A DNA stretch of 64,000 nt from Rhizophagus clarus (Eukaryota > Glomeromycota > Glomeromycetes > Glomerales > Glomeraceae): contig BLAL01000250.1 in assembly GCA_015698045.1 (NCBI GenBank), positions 806,001 to 870,000 on the forward strand. Reading direction: 5' to 3'. Every line of letters starts with the position of its first letter. Positions within the stretch are counted from its first letter, which is position 1. The notes beneath the pieces are model-generated. The model did not search any database, had not been told where the DNA came from, and saw only the letters and a program-made list of their open reading frames with translations. The translations under genes and the position numbers were made by a program. Positions 35,905 through 47,174 of this stretch are shown piece by piece.

Positions 35905-35985
35905 GTTTCGTTCACAAAACAAATCTTTGGAAATTACATTTTTTTTTTTATTTTATTTTATTTTATAACAATTATAATATTAGTT

Positions 35986-37668
35986 ATGGATTATAGATTT
36001 TTACAAATATTATCCCAAAATTTAATCGAAATATTGGATGATGATGAATATTATGATATTACTATTGAAGTTGGTAATGATCCTTACGTAAAAATATTTC
36101 ATGCACATATAGTCATTCTAAATTATCGTTCTTCTTATTTGCGAAGAATTTTATCAACTAATAAAAAGAAAAATGATGAAATTTTGGTACAAATTAAATT
36201 ACCAAATATTTCACCTGATATTTTTCAAATAATTTTAAGGTGAGAAGCAATAACTCTTTCATTATCTAGCTCATATCATTTTATCAGAGAAACCAAAAAT
36301 TAAAGGAAAAACTTTTATTATTATTATTATTTTTTTTTTAATAAAGAATATATTCATCTTTTATTTAGATATATTTATGGTGGAAAGTTATCTTTAGAAG
36401 ATTATGATAATTTAGATATTGTTAAAATCCTAGTTGCTGCCAATGAGTTGAACCTTCAGGAATTGGTTACCTATGTTCAATCCTTTTTGATCAAAAATAA
36501 AGCCGACTGGATGAAACAAAATTTTAATTTAATATATCAAACAAGTTTTGATAATAATTCTTTCTTAGAACTTCAAAAGTATTGTACTGATTTAATGTCC
36601 AAATACCCTGATAAGATACTTAAATCGATGGATTTCGCTTCAATTCCAGAAAAAAATTTGATCTCGCTCATTCAAAGTGATAATCTTCAAATGAGTGTAA
36701 TTCAAGTATGGGAAAATGTTCTTAAATGGGGTCTTGCACAAAATCCCGCTATTTGTTCTGATCCTTCGAATTATTCAAAAGATGATGTTAATTCTCTAAA
36801 GAATACTTTACAACGATGTATTCCTTTTATCAGATTTTATGATTTAACCTCTAAAGAATTTTCAGATTATATTCTACCTTATAGGGAAATTTTACCGGAG
36901 AACTTATATATGGATTTGTTAAAAACCTTTTTAAATTTACATCCTAATAGCAAGCCAAGTCATAAGACAAATCCACAAATTTCTAAAGAAATAAACTCTC
37001 CACCTCCTTTACCTGTTACCGACGAATCTGAATTAAATGGAGAAATTTTAGAAGAAATTCAAATAAAATTAAAATTATTTCATGACATGGGATTCACTAA
37101 TAAAGAGGAGATTCTTAAAGCTATAAAGGAGTCTAATGGAGATATGATGAGCGTTTTCGATTATCTAATGGGCGCTTCTCCTTTATCTCCCTCTGAGCCG
37201 TATTCCCGTTCTGACAGTCATGTTCGTAGAAAAAGCGCATTACCATATAATTTGAGTCAAGACTCAGATGAAGACAAACCTTGGATTGAAAATGCTCAAA
37301 GCTCATTACCCATTAATATTTCAACTACTGCATCACAACTTGTTACTGACGAATCTGAAATAAGTGGAGCAGTTAATTATTTGGACAATTATGATCGTAG
37401 AAGTAGCTCCCTACCATATATTTCGAGCCAAGACTCAGATGAAGATGAGCCATTATTTTTGGTTAATTCTCAAAGCTCATCACCCATTAATATTTCAACT
37501 GTTACATCACAACTTGTTACTGACGAGTCCGAATTAATTTCAGAAGCATATCAACAAATGTTAACATATTTGCGTGACATGGGATTCTGTAATTATAAGG
37601 AGAATCTTGAAGCTATAAAGAAATTTAATGGAGATCTGGATAAAGTTATCGAATATCTATTGTTGTAA
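35986..37668 (+). CDS. BTB-BACK protein with two UBA-like domains (paralogue 6)
   Basis: Predicted 517 residues in two exons: 35986-36239 and 36369-37668 (donor GTGAGA, acceptor TTATTTAG). BTB about residues 20-112 (FHAHIVILNYRSSYLRRIL), BACK-like about 115-250 (WMKQNFNLIYQTSFDN, VWENVLKWGLAQ). The tail holds two UBA-like helices bundles, residues about 313-352 (FHDMGFTNKEEILKAIKES, NGDMMSVFDYLMG) and about 479-517 (LRDMGFCNYKENLEAIKKF, NGDLDKVIEYLLL), each with the MGF and NGD...YL marks of the UBA fold. Between them a segment with SQDSDEDEP and SSPINISTVTSQLVTDESE occurs twice. UBA domains usually bind ubiquitin, so the protein may couple a CUL3 ligase to ubiquitinated targets (inference). 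No comparable BTB-UBA protein is known to me. Confidence 0.85.
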
Positions 37669-37734
37669 ACCATTTTTATATAGAATATATTAACAAGGAG
37701 TTTGGTATTATTGTCGTTTTCAAAATTTTAAAAA

Positions 37735-38790
37735 AAATATTTTTTCTGCATTTTTCTACATTTTTACTATGTTTTTAAAAGTGAATCACTTTTCTAAATG
37801 AAATTTAATAATTTTGTACCTGTTTTTTTTTGTGAATCATAAAATCCAATTCATAACATTATTCTACTGAAAGTTTCAGCAAAGGCTTTATATTGATAAT
37901 TGATTTTTTCTGCATTTTTCTGCATTTCTACTATGTTTTTGGGATTTATTAAAGTAAATCACTTTTCTAGACGAATTTTCTATGATTTTGTATCAGATTT
38001 TTTTTTGTGAACCATAAAGTCCGATGTATAATACTAATTGACTGAAAATTTCAATACATACTTTATATTAAAAAAAATATTTTTTCTGCAATTTTCTACA
38101 TTTTTACTATGTTTTTAAAAGTGAATCACTTTTCTAGGCGAATTTTTGAATATTTTTGTATCAGTTTTTTTTTGAGAATCATGAATTTCAATATATAATA
38201 CTATTCTTCTGTAAGGTTTAGCATACATTTTTTATAACAAAAAAGATTTTTTTTCTGCATTTTTTTTGTCTTAAGATATACATGTATATAGTATATTGAT
38301 GTATAACTATGAAACACTTTCTCTGCATATGTTTATAATATTTTTTGTGCCAGAATTTTTTATAAATCCTGTAAATCAATGTCAAAATATTTTATGAAGA
38401 ATTTTGATGCATATTTTATTTAGTATATAAGATAGTTTATGGTTGTATTTTATTATTTTGACTATCTAATTAATAAAAACTGATTATTTTATATAAATGA
38501 TTGTCGAACCTCTTTGTAAAATATTCTGTCATTAAATTGCATGATTCATAAAAATATCTGGTATAAAAATATTATAAACACATGTGGAAAAGTGAATCAT
38601 AATTATATATCAATATACTATATATATCTTACTAAATATAAAAAATGCAGAAAAAATCAATTTTTCAAGATAAAGTATGTATTGAAACTTTCAGTAGAAT
38701 AGCACTATGTATTAAATTTTATGATTCACAAAAAAAATCCAGTGTAAAAATATTAAAAATTCGTGTAAAAAAGTGATTCACTTTTTCAAT
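37735..38790. repeat. Tandem then inverted non-coding repeat
   Basis: Three direct copies of about 175 bp (starting near 37738, 37910 and 38078) share TTTTTTCTGCATTTTTCTAC, TGTTTTTAAAAGTGAATCAC and TTTTTTTGTGAATCATAAA. The copy from about 38240 to 38440 is mirrored by an inverted copy at about 38500-38790 (TTTATGATTCACAAAAAAAA, AAAAGTGATTCACTTTTTCA). The axis lies near 38460-38480. Confidence 0.8.
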
Positions 38791-39648
38791 ATGAAAATCA
38801 CGTAACAACCTCGCGAATCGGATTTGCTCAATAATTTTGAAAACGGCAATAATATCAATAATTTTGAAAATATAGAGACTTATAAAGTTTTTTATCATAA
38901 TTACAGTTAAATATATTATTTTTTCTCTTTATTTAATTTAAATGACAAAATTTTTATATACCGTAAGAATTCGTGTGAATTGAAAATTAAATTTCTTTTT
39001 TAAGGTTAGAATTTGAATAATTTATATTATATTTAATAAAACCGGAAAATCCCCATAACCAAATTCGAATTAAAAATTTGACTATCTTATAATAGATAAT
39101 TTTCATGTCTGAGCTCCATGCATTTAACTCCGGGGAGTATCAATCTTTTCGTAAGGTATGTCGAATGGTGATTAAGTAGAAAATGAAACGATTAAATCTA
39201 AAAAACGGAAATTCTAAAGTGCCATTATTTACGAAATTTGTAACACCTTCTCCAACATAAAGTTTGTAATGCATAATCGTTGATTGAGCGATTTAAATAG
39301 TGTTACTGTTTACGTATACAACTTTTACTAAATTAACGATTAATGAAACTGCCTTATAATCGCTAACTTCTTGTGGTAAACCCTTATTTCAAGTTATTTT
39401 CGTATTAGGTTAGTCTCAGCGAGAACACCACGAATCAATTTTGATATATAATCGCCTTGATACCAATAAAAATTTTAAAAGATAAACAAAATAGGTTCAT
39501 ACATATATTTTAAACCATACACATTTACTTTTTTCAGGATAATTCCAAAATCAAATTTTCAAAATCACGCGAAAAATTTGTATCACTCGACATGAGTACT
39601 CGTATGACCCTTTATTTTTAGGATTGCGATGAGAATCAATTGCGTAAT
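38791..39648. other. Spacer
   Basis: AT-rich, no gene seen. Confidence 0.4.
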
Positions 39649-39742
39649 TTGTACCACAAAAAAGAGGAAAAAAATTTTTCCGAACCCTGACGAAATTATT
39701 AAAATGACCAAATTTTGGGTAACATTAAATTAATATATAAAG
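39649..39742 (+). promoter_or_regulatory. Shared BTB-array promoter module of gene 39788
   Basis: TTGTACCACAAAAAAGAGG (39649-39667), GGGTAACATTAAATTAA (39717-39733) and TATATAAAG (39734-39742), 46 bp before the ATG. Confidence 0.6.
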
Positions 39743-39787
39743 TACCTGTTCCCATTTTTTTTCTCTCTTCTTTCTTTGTATTTAAAA

Positions 39788-41941
39788 ATGGACGGTAATA
39801 AATTATTACGAAAATTATCACAAAATTTACTCGAAATTTTAGACGATGACGAATATTGCGATATTATCATTAAAGTTGGGGATGGTGATCCTTACGTAAA
39901 TATATTTCGTGCTCATATGGCCATTTTAAATTATCGTTCTCCTTATTTTCGAAGAATTTTATCAACAAATAAAAAGAAAAATGATAATACTTTGGTAGAA
40001 ATTAAATTGTCAAATATTTTACCGGAAATATTTCAAGTAATTTTAAGGTAAGAAACCATAAAATAATTAATTATTTATTCTCTTTTGTAAATAAATGGAT
40101 TTTTTTTTTTAATTGTGAACGATTCTTAATTCTTTTTTTTTTTTTTTTTTAGTTATATTTATAGTGGGAGGATATCTTTGAAAAATTATGATATTTTAGA
40201 TATCATTAAAATATTGAATGCTGCCAACGAATTAAGTCTTCAAGAATTAGTTATCTATATACAATCATTTTTGATTAATAACAAAACAAACTGGTTGGAA
40301 CAAAATTTTTATTTGATATATCAAACAAGTTTTGAAAATGATTCTTTCTTGGGACTTCAAAAATATTGCACTGATTTAATGTCTAGAGACTCAGATAAAA
40401 TATTTGAATCTTTAGATATCCCTTCAATTCCAGAAAAAATTTTTATCTCGCTTATTCAAAATGATAAACTTCAAATGGGCGTAATTCAAGTATGGGAATA
40501 TGTTCTTAAATGGGGTCTTGCACAAAATCCTAATCTTTCTTCAGATTCATCTAATTATTCAAAAGATGATTTTAATACTTTAAAGAATACCTTAAAGCAA
40601 TGTATTCCTTTTATTAGATTTTATGATTTAACTTCTAAAGAATTTTCGGATCATATATTACCTTATAGAGAAATTCTACCTGAGGAATTATATATAGATT
40701 TATTAAAAAGTTTTTTAAATTTACACCCTGATAGCAAGCTAATTAATCCATCAAAACCTCATATAGTTAAAGAAATCAATCCTTCTCAGCATGATATTAA
40801 TAAATCAATAGGAATGTTTGATCACATACCTGACAGATCTATGAAACGCCGTATTAGAAAGGAAAGAAAGGTATTCATTTTTATTTTATAATTTTGATTG
40901 ATGAAACGATTATTAAAATTTATATATAATTATATATGTATATTTTTTGGAATTATATTTAGAGGCTAAAGAAGGTAAATGTACCAATAAAAATTCTAAA
41001 AATAATTAATTTACAATCCAGTTGATAATTGAATTTGAAATTTTTTTTTTTAATCGCTTTTAAAACTTCAGCTTATGAACTTGGATGAAGTAAAGGTATC
41101 AATTTTAATTTCAACTTGAAATAGACCTCTATATATTTTTTATTTTAAAATTTATAATTTAAAATTGATTTCTACTAATTTACTTAGATAAGGCTTAGAT
41201 CATGTGATAGAGAAGAACTTATAAACAATGCATGGAGCGCTAAAGTGCGTATAAAAAATTCATGGGATACGGAAGAGCATATAAAAGATACTTGGGGTAT
41301 CGAAGAGCGTTTAGAAAGTACATGGGATACGGAAGAACCTTCGAAAATTACATTGGAACAATCTAATGGGGGATGGAACGAACTACCTGTGAAAGAACAA
41401 TCTAATGTAGGGGGATGGCAAGTACAATCTAATATGGGGGGATGGGACGAATCACCTGCGCAAGTACAATTTACTACGGGGGGATGGGATGAATCACCTG
41501 CGCAAGTACAATCGGGATGGGACGAATCACCTGAGCAAGTACAATCGGAATGGAACGAATCACCTGTAATTGTACAAGAACAATCTAATGTTGGGGGATG
41601 GGATGTGACTAATGTAGGGGGATGGGACGTTGCATCTTATCAACCTACGAAAAGCATGCGGGAACAACCTACGAAGGTAAAACTGGATGTCGAACAGCCT
41701 GCAGAGGGTACGTGGGGGGAACCGAAGGATGCAGATACTAGTTTATTGAATAAGGTATCCTCCACTTATAGTGATATCGTTTCTGGATTTGTTGAAAAAA
41801 TGGTAACTATAAAAATATTTATAATGTATTTACATTTAATTTTAAAATTCATGATTTAATTTATTTTTTTATAAGAATACTCAAAAGAGCACGAATGTTG
41901 GTAAAAGCGATACGAAAAAAAAGAAAAAAAAGAAGAAATAG
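39788..41941 (+). CDS. BTB-BACK protein with GGW-repeat tail (paralogue 7)
   Basis: Predicted 564 residues in six exons, all joining in phase: 39788-40047, 40153-40870, 40963-40974, 41072-41095, 41188-41802, 41876-41941. The third exon is only 12 nt (RLKK) and the fourth 24 nt (LMNLDEVK). The paralogue at 43988 has the same pattern, which supports them. BTB about residues 22-115 (DEYCDIIIKVGDGDPYV), BACK-like about 118-255; the first splice codon reads Ser rather than Arg. The tail (339-543) has Trp at short intervals: SWDTEEH, TWGIEER, then repeats of GGWDESPAQVQSN. It ends with a lysine run (STNVGKSDTKKKKKKK). The ATG at 39788 was preferred to the upstream in-frame TTG. CUL3 adaptor by family; tail function unknown. 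Confidence 0.75.
41350..41650 (+). repeat. Coding GGW-D-ES repeat
   Basis: About eight degenerate in-frame units of roughly 36-45 bp around GGGGGATGGGACGAATCACC, spelling GGWDESPAQVQ. Single bases cannot be added without breaking the frame, and none have been. Confidence 0.75.
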
Positions 41942-43270
41942 TGTCGTACTGGCATATGAGATTTTGTGAGACAATGATGCGATTAATGATTTTTTTTCTT
42001 GCTTTTTTTTTGATTTGAATAATTTTTTCCGAAACAATAAAGATTGAAAAGTTCCAAGTATCTTTTATTTTAAAATTTCCAATCATACAGCAATTTTTAT
42101 TTGGAAAATTGGTCCACTATTTAAGCTTAGTTGATGAGTTCGTTATATGACTTATGAGTCACTTTATTATCATTGGTATATAAAGATTGTGAAGACTTTT
42201 CCTGATCAGCCGATATGCTGAAATTGAATTAGTCGATTTTGATAAATTGGTGATTATCTTACAATAGTCATTCATATACTTAAAAATTTACCCCATAGAA
42301 TTTTGCTATAACACATTATGTAAAAAAAAAAAAATTATTTTTTTAATAAATTATTCAAATTGAGTTAGTTAATCGACATTTATGTTCAAGTCCAAATATT
42401 TTACAAGGCGATCTCGTAATATGTTTGTCGTCAATTAAAATCCGAGACCATCAATAGAATATGATTTTACCGTAATTACTGTAATATTATTAAAAATAGT
42501 TAAATTATTATTAATTATTGCAAAATACAATCTATGTTATATCGTATTATATTATATGACCTTCTGATGCAAATCTTTAGAAAGAATCTTCGATTAATGA
42601 TAACCCTTTTTCTTGTCGATATAAGAATCTAAATGGCGCATTTGTTTGGTCTGATTAGATTTCAGGTTTTGATAATTGAACGATTGTTACGTAAAGAGCA
42701 TGTCCTTTGCAATTTCATTTATTTTTCGTCTCTAATTTTTCACACGCCCTTTTTAAATGACAGGCTTGTTTTAAAATGCGAGACATTAAAAAACGGGAAC
42801 TTTAATTCAATAATTTGTGCTTTGTATTTTGTCAGCGTTTAAAAAAAATTTAAATTAGTATGAAGAACAATATAAACAATATAATATCTCGCTTTTTTTT
42901 TTAAAAAAAAAAAAAAGCACTAGAACAAAGAATTTTTATTATTAAGAAGTACTGAAAGATTTATTTACCGTCGTTGAAAAGTGAATTTTTTATTTATATG
43001 GAATGGTACAATATGTAAAAATAACTATCTAAAATTTTTTAGCAAAATTTACGTAAATTTGCTGTATAGGGAATGATATGGAAAATGTGTCAATTTTGAG
43101 TAGTCAACGGTAAGACTTTGCTTGTGAAATATTATAGTTTATACCACGTTTCCTAATAGTCGTCCGTGATTTTTCTTCTTGATATTTTTATGGATGATGT
43201 TTATTTAAAAGAATAAACTAAAAAGTGTATCAATAGTTAAAAATTGTATACAGGACGTTAGTCTCCGTGG
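41942..43270. other. Spacer
   Basis: AT-rich with short homopolymers. No gene seen; the 69-residue frame at 42633 shows no domain. Confidence 0.4.
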
Positions 43271-43373
43271 TATAAATTAGTTATTTCACGGATCAGCCTC
43301 GATATCATTATCATCACGGCGGAGCCGTGATGATTAATGATATCCACGGTTTCCCGTGAAATAACTATTACAT
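43271..43373. repeat. Perfect hairpin in a longer inverted repeat (MITE-like)
   Basis: Centre CATCACGGC, loop GGA, GCCGTGATG (about 43311-43331). The arms extend: TAGTTATTTCACGG on the left pairs with CCGTGAAATAACTA on the right, and CGATATCATTA pairs with TAATGATATC. The whole is about 100 bp, so it is probably a tiny palindromic element. Confidence 0.7.
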
Positions 43374-43789
43374 ATACAAGTACATTACTATCATAGATTT
43401 TACCATCATATGTTTTACGTTGCATGTATTAAATTATGTAAAATAGAACATCACATAAGAATTTTTTTAAATTTTAAAAATAAATTACATCGGATAAATG
43501 AGATCAAAGGTAAAAACGCTCTGTCGTTTTTACAGCGTTATTTTAATGAATGTTCAAATTTGAAACTGATTTTTTTTTTTTAAAAAAAAATAGTTATTCA
43601 CAATACGTGCCATATAACATTAATGAAAGAAAGAATTAATTATATAGAAAGTTGGATTGAATCAACCGATTAACTGTGATCTGGTAATTTTAATTATCGG
43701 TAATTCGCGGCGTGTATAATTGCACTGTTCTTTTTTAATATGAATAAAATTCCTTCTACAGTTAGATTTATAAAAAATTATTTCGTAAT
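43374..43789. other. Spacer
   Basis: AT-rich upstream flank of the 43988 gene, no gene seen. Confidence 0.4.
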
Positions 43790-43905
43790 TTGTACTACAA
43801 GAATAAATACGGGAAAATATTTTGCCGATTCCTGTTAAGCAACAATTACCTATCCAAAAAGAAACAATGTCATTGTCGAAGATCAAAATTCTTAAAATAT
43901 ATAAG
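43790..43905 (+). promoter_or_regulatory. Partial promoter module of gene 43988
   Basis: TTGTACTACAAGAATAAATA (43790-43809) and TATATAAGG (43898-43906). The middle block with ATTACATCAT is not recognisable, so conservation is partial. Confidence 0.45.
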
Positions 43906-43953
43906 GTTCCATCTGTGGAAAAAAACGATATTTTTCTTATTAACCATCAAAAC

Positions 43954-43987
<34 letters not shown>

Positions 43988-43988
<1 letters not shown>

Positions 43989-45676
43989 TGGATGATAAAG
44001 ATAGTAATTTATCCCAAAAATTATCACAAAATTTACTTGAAATTTTGAATGATGAAGAATATTATGATATTATTATTGAAGTTGGAAACGATCCTAACAT
44101 AAAAATATTTCGTGCTCATATGGTTATTTTAGATTATCGTTCCTCCTATTTACGAAGAATTTTAGCAACTAATAAAAAGAAAATTGATGAAACTCTTATG
44201 GTACAAATTAAATTACCAAATATTTTACCGGAAATTTTTCATATAATATTAAGGTAAAAAAAATTCGTACTTAACTTATATATCAAAATTATAATCTGAT
44301 TTTTAATCGTGAATGATTTTCCATATTTTAGATATATTTATGGAGGGAAGCTATCTTTGGAAGATTATGATAATTTAGATATTATTAAAATCCTAATTGC
44401 TTCTAATGAGTTGAACCTTCAAGAATTAGTTACCTATATTCAATCCTTTATGATCAAAAACAAAGCCGACTGGATGGAACAAAATTTTAATTTGATCTAT
44501 CAAACAAGTTTTGAGAATAAATCGTTCTTGGAACTTCAGGGATATTGTATTGATTTAATGTGCAATGCCCCAGATAAGATATTTAAATCATTAGATTTCA
44601 TTTCAATTCCGGAAAAAATTTTGGTGGCGCTTATTCAAAGTGATAATCTTCAAATGAGTGAAATTCAAATATGGGAATATGTTCTTAAATGGGGTCTCGC
44701 GCAAAATCCGGGGCTTTCTTCAAACCCATCTAATTATTCGAAAAATGATTTTGCTACTTTAAAAAATACCTTACAACAATGTATGCCTTTCATTAGATTC
44801 CATGGTTTAACTTCTAAAGAATTTGCAAATAATATATTGCCTTACAAGAAAGTTCTACCGGATGATTTATATAAGGGTTTATTGGAAAGCTTTTTAGGTT
44901 TACAGTCCGATAGCAAGTTAAATTATCAATCAAAGCCTCGAACGTCTAAAAAAGCTTATCGTTCGGTCCCTATACCTCCTATTCATTCTGCTCCACCTCC
45001 TGCTATTCCATATTATTCAGAATATCCAGTTACTAATGTCAATTCACTAAAACAAAATATAAATGAAACTAGAGAAATAAATGATCCTTTATTTACTAAG
45101 ATACAGCCATCAACTAAGAATCCTAATTACGATGAAGGGGAAGAACCTTTTCTTAAGCATAAAAAACGTAACCGTAGAAGAAGAAGAGTAACAACGATTT
45201 TTTGAATAATTGCACTATATTTTACACTAAATTTTAAATTACAAATTGCTTACCATTTTTTTTTGCTTTATTGAATTAAATTATATTAGAAATCAAAAAA
45301 GGTAAAGGTGTCGAACAAAAAAAAAAAAAAAAAATTCGAGATAATTGGGTTAATAGTCAGTTAATTTCTTTCTCTTTTAAAGTTTACTCCTCGAATTGAA
45401 GATCCTTATGAAGAAAAGGTATTAAGCTAATCTCATCATGAAATAGGTCTATGTTATTTTGAAATTATGATTCAAATTTTTTTCATAAAGCTTAGTTCAT
45501 GGAATACCGAAGAATTTAAGAATACAAGGTGTGTTGAAGAACGTATCAAGAATACATGGAAGAAACCTGTGAACAATAAGTGGGAAGAACCCGCGAACGA
45601 TACATGGAATATTTATGTTCCTGGATGGAATTCAGAAACGGTATCTATTAGTTTCGTAATGTGCTTGTTGATTTAA
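43988..45676 (+). CDS. BTB-BACK protein with short W tail (paralogue 8)
   Basis: Predicted exons: 43988-44253, 44332-45187, 45290-45301 (12 nt), 45383-45418 (36 nt), 45491-45640 or on to 45676. That gives about 440-451 residues. The micro-exon order is the same as in the 39788 gene. BTB about residues 25-118 (YYDIIIEVGNDPNIKIF), BACK-like about 120-258 (WEYVLKWGLAQ). Then comes a proline-rich stretch (PIPPIHSAPPPAIPYY), an Arg/Lys cluster (KHKKRNRRRRR), and Trp-spaced sequence (SSWNTEEF, NTWKKPVNNKWEEPANDTW). The donor AGA|GTAACA of exon 2 is weak: without it the protein ends RVTTIF at 45205. At the 3' end the stretch matching the last exon of the 39788 gene (ACGAGTATTGGAAATAACGA) carries a frame mismatch, so the original C-terminus is probably lost. 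Confidence 0.7.
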
Positions 45677-47174
45677 AATTATTAATTTAATTTTAAAATT
45701 TTAGTGACTAAAATATATGAAATAGTACGAGTATTGGAAATAACGATACGAAAAAGCTGCAGTAATGGTGAAGCGAAGATGTGGTTGATTAATATTTTTT
45801 TTTGGATTTGAATTATTTTATTCAATTTTCTTTTCTTTGAAGCATTTTTCAGTTTTATTGTAATATTTTAATTATGTATAAGCTTTTATTTACCAATCGA
45901 TAATGTAAATACAAATAAAATAGTTTAACATAAAGTTTAAATGTGATAAGTCTAAAGAAAATGTACAATAACTATTTAGAAATTACTAATACCAATGATG
46001 GACCGCAATTTGGATGACCATTATTTAAATATGACTTAAAAATATCGTTTCTTGATTCCATTATCCCTAAAAGAGCATATGAAACTATCTTATCTATAGA
46101 TTTTTTATGTTTAACTTTTTAACTAATACTTCCACATTTATTTATTCACGGCATTTCATCTTCAGATCAATCGGAAATAATTGTAAACAATTTAAATTTC
46201 ATTCCTCTTCTCCTTTCCTCTGTGCAGTGATAAATAGAAAGGCCAATTGATTGTAATCGTGATTGAAAATAATCTATGTAAAGTTTATATACAATTCCTC
46301 GGGTAGAAATAAGGAAATACATAACCCAAAAATTTTTAAATTTCTAGAATTTAAATAGAAAGGCTTGTGGAATCGCATTTGAGAACTGATTATTTTGGAT
46401 CGGTGAAACCAAAACTTTCTACCTTTTCAAACTCATTCAGTAAATTAACGGATTACTAAAAATGGAGAGAAATCAAGCGATTTAAATGTCGCGTCTTGTT
46501 CCTAGAAGAAAAGAAAATGTCATCTTCATTAAAATTTTATTTCTTTTTTATTTCAAATCATTTCACCATTTTGCTATTTGCAATTAATTAAAATAATTAT
46601 GAATAAGTGAAAATTAAATTTGCTGGCCGCTAGCATGGTTTTAATGACATCTGAAGTACTATATTCCCTCAATGCCTTTCCTTACGAATTACGATATTAA
46701 AAATATAATTGTAATAATTATTATTCATTTACTTACATACCGTAATTAAATTTTGCTATTAAAGCAATAGATAAAGTGTGATAACTCAATAGTAATAGAA
46801 ACATTTAAGGTTTTTATCATTTTTATTTCTATCTTTTATTTTTTTTTTTTTTTAAACTTATTTTCAACTTATTTTCTTGCTTACTTTATAATTTTTATAT
46901 TACGAAAAATTTATAACTAAATTAGCTAAATAAATGTAGTATATAATAAATAAAGTAATATAGATGGGTATTAATGATTTATTAAGAAAAAAATTATTAT
47001 GATTACAATATATCATTAGCTGGTAAGCGCTAAATGTAATGTAACTTAACATTAAGAGTTGTATATTAAATGGTCATACAATAATTTAAAGAGCGTTAAT
47101 ATCAAGATCAATTTCCTTGGTGACGTATCCTATATTTATAAATTTTTTAGATTAAATTATACAAAAATATGATA
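45677..47174. other. Spacer
   Basis: Relic of the last tail exon at 45725-45770. The remainder is AT-rich and non-coding as far as I can see. Confidence 0.4.
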
